From the NCBI GenBank assembly GCA_002387725.1, contig DGKK01000068.1, forward strand, positions 1 through 26,844: 26,844 bases of DNA, written 5' to 3'. A program made the position numbers and the translations under genes. The stretch comes from Nitrospirae bacterium UBA4572 (GTDB lineage Bacteria > Nitrospirota > Leptospirillia > Leptospirillales > Leptospirillaceae). Below, one piece after another: positions 23,079 to 26,844 of the stretch. The notes below the pieces were generated by a model. That model saw nothing but the letters and a program-made list of their open reading frames with translations. It was not told where the DNA came from and did not search any database. Numbering within the stretch: position 1 is the stretch's first letter; the number at the start of each line of letters is the position of its first letter.

Positions 23079-24614
23079 ATGATGCGTGGAATTCCCGTCA
23101 TTTCCGCAATACTCTTACTTCTTCTTTCTTCGTGTGCCTCGCTTGAAGACGCCTTTAATCAAGGTGTTCTGGGCGGACACTCGGCCATCAAAGACAAAAA
23201 TCAGATCCATCTTGAAACCGTGAGCTTTCCAGATGGAGATGTGGTATCGGCCGCGGGCGTTCCTGGCAAACACTCCTTTATGATCCTTCGGACCTCCTCC
23301 TCCGGATTCCTTCTTCAGGAACTTGATGTGACGACCGGACAGACTCTTTGGTCACAATCCCTGCCGCTCCACTTCCAGCCAACCTTCAAGTCAATGGTGG
23401 CCGACAGCCGAGGACGTGTCTACATCTTTCCCTCGACCCTCTCTCGCCATCAACGAACCATTGCCATTTATGATTCCAGAAAACACCGTCTTCGCCTCAA
23501 GCGGCTCCCCCTCCGATCAAACTGGACGACTTCTCCTCTTGAGATTGCCCGAGACAACGAAGATGGGATCTTTTATCCATCGGTGCTCTCCGCAAGCCGA
23601 AGACGGGAAACCATGCACTCCCTTCTTGTCCTGTACCATCTCTTGCCTAACGGAAAAGTGAAGGGTCCCTTCCCTGTCGGAGCTCCCCCGCAAAATGGCA
23701 ACTTCAACCTGACGGTTGACCCAGCCACGGATTTGGTGTGGACAACTGTTGCGATCCGGCAACGGCCGACACTGACAAGCGTCACCACCTATACAGGCAC
23801 GCAGGTTCAAACAGAGACCAAACTCAACATTTTGCCCTTGTCATTTATCGATGGCCCGGGCCTTGCCGTTCTGAATACTCAGGGACTCCTCCTCGAAAGG
23901 ATTCCCGTGGGAAATGCCGCCGGGTGGATCCGCTCCGTCTTCCCTCTGACAGGCGATCACAGTGTCCGCATTGCAGGAGAAACTCCCACATGCTTCACCG
24001 AAATTCATATCCTCGATGGAACGTGGGAGGGATTCGTTGTTCTTTCCATGGTTAATGTAGGCATTCCTGCCATCGACACCATTGCCGGCAACCCTAAGGG
24101 AACCATTGCCGTTGGACAAATGGCATTCAAGATCTTTCTGAAGACCTTCGGTCCCGATGCTGCCAAAGAAGCGCTTTCCTCCCGGGAGGCCTTGAAGATT
24201 TTTCTTGCCAAAAAGGAGAACCGGGCCAAGCAAAAACTCTTGATCCGCGCCCTCAAGACAATGGTCACCCATCCTCCCGCCTCACTGACAGGGGGGATCA
24301 AAAGTTCAAGCGTCCACTCCGTCTGTGAGACCAACAATCCGATCTTCAGCAACCCCCTGCAAATCTCCGACCAGGATTGGTGGACCCTCACCAGCAACGG
24401 GACGGCCCCCCAGCTCACACATGTCTTCTTTCCAAATACGTCGCTCCTGTCCATTTTTCAGGGACCCATGGTGAAAAGCTTGTATCCATTGACCTCCCTC
24501 CGCCTGGAATATTCACGGCTTGTTCAAAACCCCTCCGGAGATGTGATGGTCGTGGAGGCCTCTCAGGTCGTACTGGTTCGAAACACTGACATGGAGGCGA
24601 AAGGGACCAGCTAG
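23079..24614 (+). CDS. Large putative lipoprotein, possible beta-propeller
   Basis: A 511-residue protein with signal peptide and lipobox LSSC (Cys19), so it should be a lipid-anchored envelope protein. The mature part has repeats of the kind seen in PQQ/beta-propeller proteins (LLQELDVTTGQTLWSQSL, DSRGRVYIFP, GLLLERIPVGNAAG) in the first ~300 residues, then an Ala/Lys-rich helical stretch (about 355-405). I recognise no specific family. The frame opens at 23052, but the ATG at 23079 has AAGGAG five bases upstream and starts the signal peptide directly. It stands alone, with an extremely AT-rich region before it and a hairpin after it. Confidence 0.75.
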   Translation: MMRGIPVISAILLLLLSSCASLEDAFNQGVLGGHSAIKDKNQIHLETVSFPDGDVVSAAGVPGKHSFMILRTSSSGFLLQELDVTTGQTLWSQSLPLHFQPTFKSMVADSRGRVYIFPSTLSRHQRTIAIYDSRKHRLRLKRLPLRSNWTTSPLEIARDNEDGIFYPSVLSASRRRETMHSLLVLYHLLPNGKVKGPFPVGAPPQNGNFNLTVDPATDLVWTTVAIRQRPTLTSVTTYTGTQVQTETKLNILPLSFIDGPGLAVLNTQGLLLERIPVGNAAGWIRSVFPLTGDHSVRIAGETPTCFTEIHILDGTWEGFVVLSMVNVGIPAIDTIAGNPKGTIAVGQMAFKIFLKTFGPDAAKEALSSREALKIFLAKKENRAKQKLLIRALKTMVTHPPASLTGGIKSSSVHSVCETNNPIFSNPLQISDQDWWTLTSNGTAPQLTHVFFPNTSLLSIFQGPMVKSLYPLTSLRLEYSRLVQNPSGDVMVVEASQVVLVRNTDMEAKGTS

Positions 24615-24637
24615 CCATCAGAACCCGGAGTCATCGC

Positions 24638-24667
24638 ATGACGGAGCGAACACCTTCGCTCCGTCAT
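24638..24667 (+). terminator. Perfect 13-bp hairpin after the lipoprotein gene
   Basis: Arms ATGACGGAGCGAA (24638-24650) and TTCGCTCCGTCAT (24655-24667) pair perfectly around a CACC loop, 24 bp after the stop codon. It lacks a proper T-run, so it may terminate weakly or stabilise the 3' end. Confidence 0.6.
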
Positions 24668-24741
24668 ATTCCACACTTTCCGGGAAAGACCGAAAGTCTA
24701 GATCCCCCCTCGACAATCTCTCTCAACTCTCCGAATCGCCC

Positions 24742-24770
24742 TTGCCGAATCAGGGAGCCTCTGCTAGAAT
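24742..24770 (+). promoter_or_regulatory. Sigma-70-type promoter for tRNA-Cys
   Basis: TTGCCG (24742-24747), a 17-bp spacer and TAGAAT (24765-24770). Initiation near 24777 would give a leader of about 15 nt before the mature tRNA at 24792. Confidence 0.7.
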
Positions 24771-24791
24771 GTGGCTTTCAAACCCTACTTC

Positions 24792-24866
24792 GGCGGCGTA
24801 GCCAAGCGGTAAGGCAGAGGTCTGCAAAACCTTTATACGGCGGTTCAATCCCGCCCGCCGCCTCCA
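24792..24866 (+). tRNA. tRNA-Cys (anticodon GCA)
   Basis: A full cloverleaf: acceptor GGCGGCG (24792-24798) pairs with CGCCGCC (24856-24862); the anticodon loop CTGCAAA (24822-24828) carries GCA at 24824-24826 on a GAGGT/ACCTT stem with one G-U pair; the T arm is GGCGG-TTCAATC-CCGCC (24839-24855). The discriminator base is U, as expected for cysteine tRNA, and CCA (24864-24866) is encoded. Confidence 0.95.
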
Positions 24867-25276
24867 ATCTTCCATTTCCAAGACAAACGCATGGCTGGGT
24901 AAAGCCCCAATCTGGCCATGACAGGCGCCATCACACGCAAAATGCCATAATCCCCTTGACGAAATTCTCCTTTCAGGGAAGCCCCATCAACGATCCTTCG
25001 ACAGTGTTGCAACATGTGGGCCATGAGAAAAGCCAGATTCATCCCGGCACTTCTCGCCCCTCATAAAACAACGAGAGGAGCGTCCCAAGCTCTCTTGTCT
25101 CTCGATTCCGAACAAAACATGCCACCCCGGAACACCTCCATGAGAGTCTATGGATCCGTACAAATTCTCCGATAGCAGCGCTCGCATCAAAATATTTGCC
25201 ATGGGCGAGAGACAACGCCGCCTCTTCACATCAAAAGAGACGATCGGGGAAGTCACCGCAATCTAAAGGGGCATCT
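24867..25276. other. 410-bp stretch without a supported gene
   Basis: Only short open frames occur (for example minus-strand frames at 24845-25042 and 24987-25256), with no ribosome sites or recognisable domains. No repeat of the tRNA 3' end is seen, so an attachment site cannot be claimed. It may hold decayed coding sequence or the promoter for the next gene. Confidence 0.4.
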
Positions 25277-25894
25277 GTGGATAAGCACATCAGTGGACTC
25301 ATGGAAAAGCTGGCTCAGGCAGAACAGGAGCTCGAAGCGGCTCTTGCCTCAGAGCTGAAGAGCAGACAAAAGGACTTTCAGTATCGCATTGAAGAAAAGA
25401 AGGTCCTCTTTGAAGAGAATATGGAGCGAGTCAACCGCCAAATACGACAGGGGATTGTCGCCTTTTTGGCCTCAACACCGATCACGAGCCTCCTTGTCGC
25501 CCCCGTCATCTACTCCCTTTACATTCCCCTTGCCCTTCTCGATCTGTGGATCATGCTCTATCAGGCCGTGTGCTTCAAGGCATACGGAATACCGCGTGTC
25601 CGCAGGTCGGACTTCATCGTCCTCGATCGCGGAGGGTTGCCCTATCTGAACTTTATCGAACAGTTCAACTGCAACTATTGCGGATATGCCAATGGCCTTG
25701 TCGCCTATGCCCGTGAGGTGGCCTCCCGGACGGAGCAGTATTTTTGCCCCATCAAGCATGCCCGAAAAATTCTTGGGACTCATGACAGGTACCGGTATTT
25801 TTTTGATTTTGGCGACGGAGAGCGTTACCGGAAGGAGCTGGAAAGGCTCCGGGAAGAACTCAGAAAAAACCCAAAGACGACCCATGAACAATAA
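25277..25894 (+). CDS. Conserved-type membrane-associated protein with Cys/His motif
   Basis: A 205-residue protein with three parts: an N-terminal amphipathic/coiled-coil helix (about 5-58, rich in Glu, Lys and Gln), a hydrophobic hairpin (about 61-104), and a compact C-terminal domain with NCNYCGYANG (C132, C135) and YFCPIKHARK (C157, H161), a plausible metal site. The same combination (IVLDR, CxYCxYxNG, RTEQYxCPIKHAR, FFDFGD) occurs, as far as I recall, in uncharacterised conserved proteins of several proteobacteria. I chose the GTG at 25277 because AAAGGGG lies 5 bases upstream; the frame is open from 25196. Function unknown. Confidence 0.7.
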   Translation: MDKHISGLMEKLAQAEQELEAALASELKSRQKDFQYRIEEKKVLFEENMERVNRQIRQGIVAFLASTPITSLLVAPVIYSLYIPLALLDLWIMLYQAVCFKAYGIPRVRRSDFIVLDRGGLPYLNFIEQFNCNYCGYANGLVAYAREVASRTEQYFCPIKHARKILGTHDRYRYFFDFGDGERYRKELERLREELRKNPKTTHEQ

Positions 25895-26058
25895 CAGCCG
25901 GAAGAAGGAAGAGAAGGGGGGCTTTACGCCAAAATAACTGGAATACCCTTCAACATTTAGGGTAAAATCCCCGCAGGAATCTCAAAGACCCATTCCGCCT
26001 CTTCACCTCTTCAGGAAAAAGACATGAATTCTTCAACTTTCCCCGGCCTTTGACCGAA

Positions 26059-26844
26059 ATGCCACAGACCCCACTCGTTTTGCTCGCCGGAGGATTCTTC
26101 CTGATCGTGGCGGGCTCCACCCTGTTCACCCGCTCCCTGGAGCGGACCGTCCTCCGCTTCTTCAACAACAAGAGTCGAGGGCTCAGAATTCTGGGCAATC
26201 TTTCTCTCTCCCTCCCGGAACTCCTGTTGCCGCTCATTGCCTTCCTGACTCCGGGGTCCGGCAAGTCGCGGGTGGAGGCCGGAACCGGAGCCCTTTTTGG
26301 CCCCCCGCTCTTTCTTCTTCTTTTTCTGGTTCCCCTGGCCTTTTTCCTGAAGCCCCGAGAGAATCGGATCCTTGCACGGGAGATTCCGCTCCTTCTCTCA
26401 GGACTGGCTCTGGCCCTTTTCCTCTTCGGCCACTCCCTGCTCTTTCGTCTTCCCCTTGCCCTCTTTCTGGCGGGAATTTACCTCTGGGGACTGTTGGCGA
26501 CTCCCGAGGACGAGGCTCCCCAGGAAGTGCCTGAATCCGGCTCCCCCTGGGGACCTTTCGACGCCATTTCCGTCGTTGGGGGATCCCTCCTGATGGGCGG
26601 AGGAAGCCAACTCTTCCTGGTCGGGATCGATCACCTCAGGTCCGCCCAAGGGATCTCCCCGTTCTGGGTTGCCCTCATTTTGGCCCCCTTGGCCACGGAA
26701 GCCCCCGAACTTCTCACTCTCCTCCACTTTCTCAAAAAGCGAAGCCTGTCGGAGGGCCATTCGATCCTGTGGGGCTCTATCCATCTTCAGGCGACGCTGT
26801 CGATTGCCCTGGGGCTTCTGGCCTCTCCCTGGAAGGGCTCGGCG
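26059..26844 (+). CDS. Na+/Ca2+ exchanger-like membrane protein, 3' end outside window
   Basis: An open frame of 262 codons that runs off the right edge without a stop. The protein is very hydrophobic, with about eight membrane segments so far. NLSLSLPELLLPLIAF (about residues 47-62) and LAPLATEAPELLTLL (about 211-225) look like the two alpha-repeats of the CaCA cation/Ca2+ exchanger superfamily, where an acidic residue after Pro (LPE, APE) binds the cation. A short acidic hydrophilic loop (PEDEAPQEVPESG, about 156-168) separates the two halves. The start is uncertain: no clear ribosome site precedes the ATG, and an in-frame TTG lies three codons upstream. A 9-codon ORF at 26024-26053 with a better ribosome site sits just before it. 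Confidence 0.72.
   Translation, partial: MPQTPLVLLAGGFFLIVAGSTLFTRSLERTVLRFFNNKSRGLRILGNLSLSLPELLLPLIAFLTPGSGKSRVEAGTGALFGPPLFLLLFLVPLAFFLKPRENRILAREIPLLLSGLALALFLFGHSLLFRLPLALFLAGIYLWGLLATPEDEAPQEVPESGSPWGPFDAISVVGGSLLMGGGSQLFLVGIDHLRSAQGISPFWVALILAPLATEAPELLTLLHFLKKRSLSEGHSILWGSIHLQATLSIALGLLASPWKGSA

Noticed and set aside
24845..25256. Possible decayed gene or integrated element downstream of tRNA-Cys
   Set aside because: Overlapping minus-strand frames have no recognisable domain, and no direct repeat of the tRNA 3' end was seen.
1..26844. CRISPR arrays, insertion sequences, prophage genes or rRNA
   Set aside because: No regularly spaced repeats, transposase or integrase motifs, or rRNA-like sequence was seen on either strand.

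Overview
The window looks like a chromosomal segment of an acidophilic, chemolithoautotrophic bacterium, most likely a Leptospirillum-type member of the Nitrospirota. The inference rests on gene content, not on a database match. It carries a reductive TCA (rTCA) set with two-step citrate cleavage (citryl-CoA synthetase plus citryl-CoA lyase), a RuBisCO-like protein inside a methionine-salvage cluster, an arsenite methyltransferase, and moderately high GC with mixed ATG/GTG/TTG starts.

Layout. (1) 1-1063, + strand: a small FmdB-type zinc-ribbon protein and a lipoprotein, closed by a hairpin shared with the convergent peroxiredoxin. (2) 1064-12463, - strand: a carbon-fixation block. Read in transcription order it is ccsA-ccsB-54-aa membrane peptide, terminator, aconitase, terminator, citryl-CoA lyase, terminator, PsiE-like membrane protein, frdB-frdA-sucC-sucD, peroxiredoxin. 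Together these cover fumarate to succinate, succinate to succinyl-CoA, isocitrate/citrate interconversion, citrate to citryl-CoA, and citryl-CoA to acetyl-CoA plus oxaloacetate. Fumarase, malate and isocitrate dehydrogenases and the 2-oxoacid:ferredoxin oxidoreductases are not in the window. (3) 12464-14181, + strand: a winged-helix methyltransferase overlapping a HEPN-like gene, divergent from ccsA. (4) 14187-16420, - strand: an arsM gene broken by a one-base homopolymer frameshift, then a membrane GGDEF protein. (5) 16421-19172: a palindrome-rich promoter region and an EmrAB-type efflux pair. (6) 19239-22709, + strand: a DUF420-like membrane protein and the methionine-salvage run mtnD-mtnW(RuBisCO-like)-mtnX-mtnB. 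(7) 22710-24614: a C-rich, G-poor tract, a 120-bp block of about 10% GC, and a 511-aa lipoprotein. (8) 24615-26844: tRNA-Cys with a clear promoter, an empty stretch, a conserved Cys-containing membrane-associated protein, and a Na+/Ca2+-exchanger-like gene running off the right edge.

The most notable points are: the clustered rTCA genes with two paralogous acyl-CoA synthetase pairs (sucCD and ccsAB); a fumarate reductase whose flavin and Fe-S motifs differ from canonical SdhAB/FrdAB; an unannotated-size 54-aa membrane peptide cotranscribed with citryl-CoA synthetase; a RuBisCO-like enolase with a partly retained RuBisCO active site; and the arsM frameshift.
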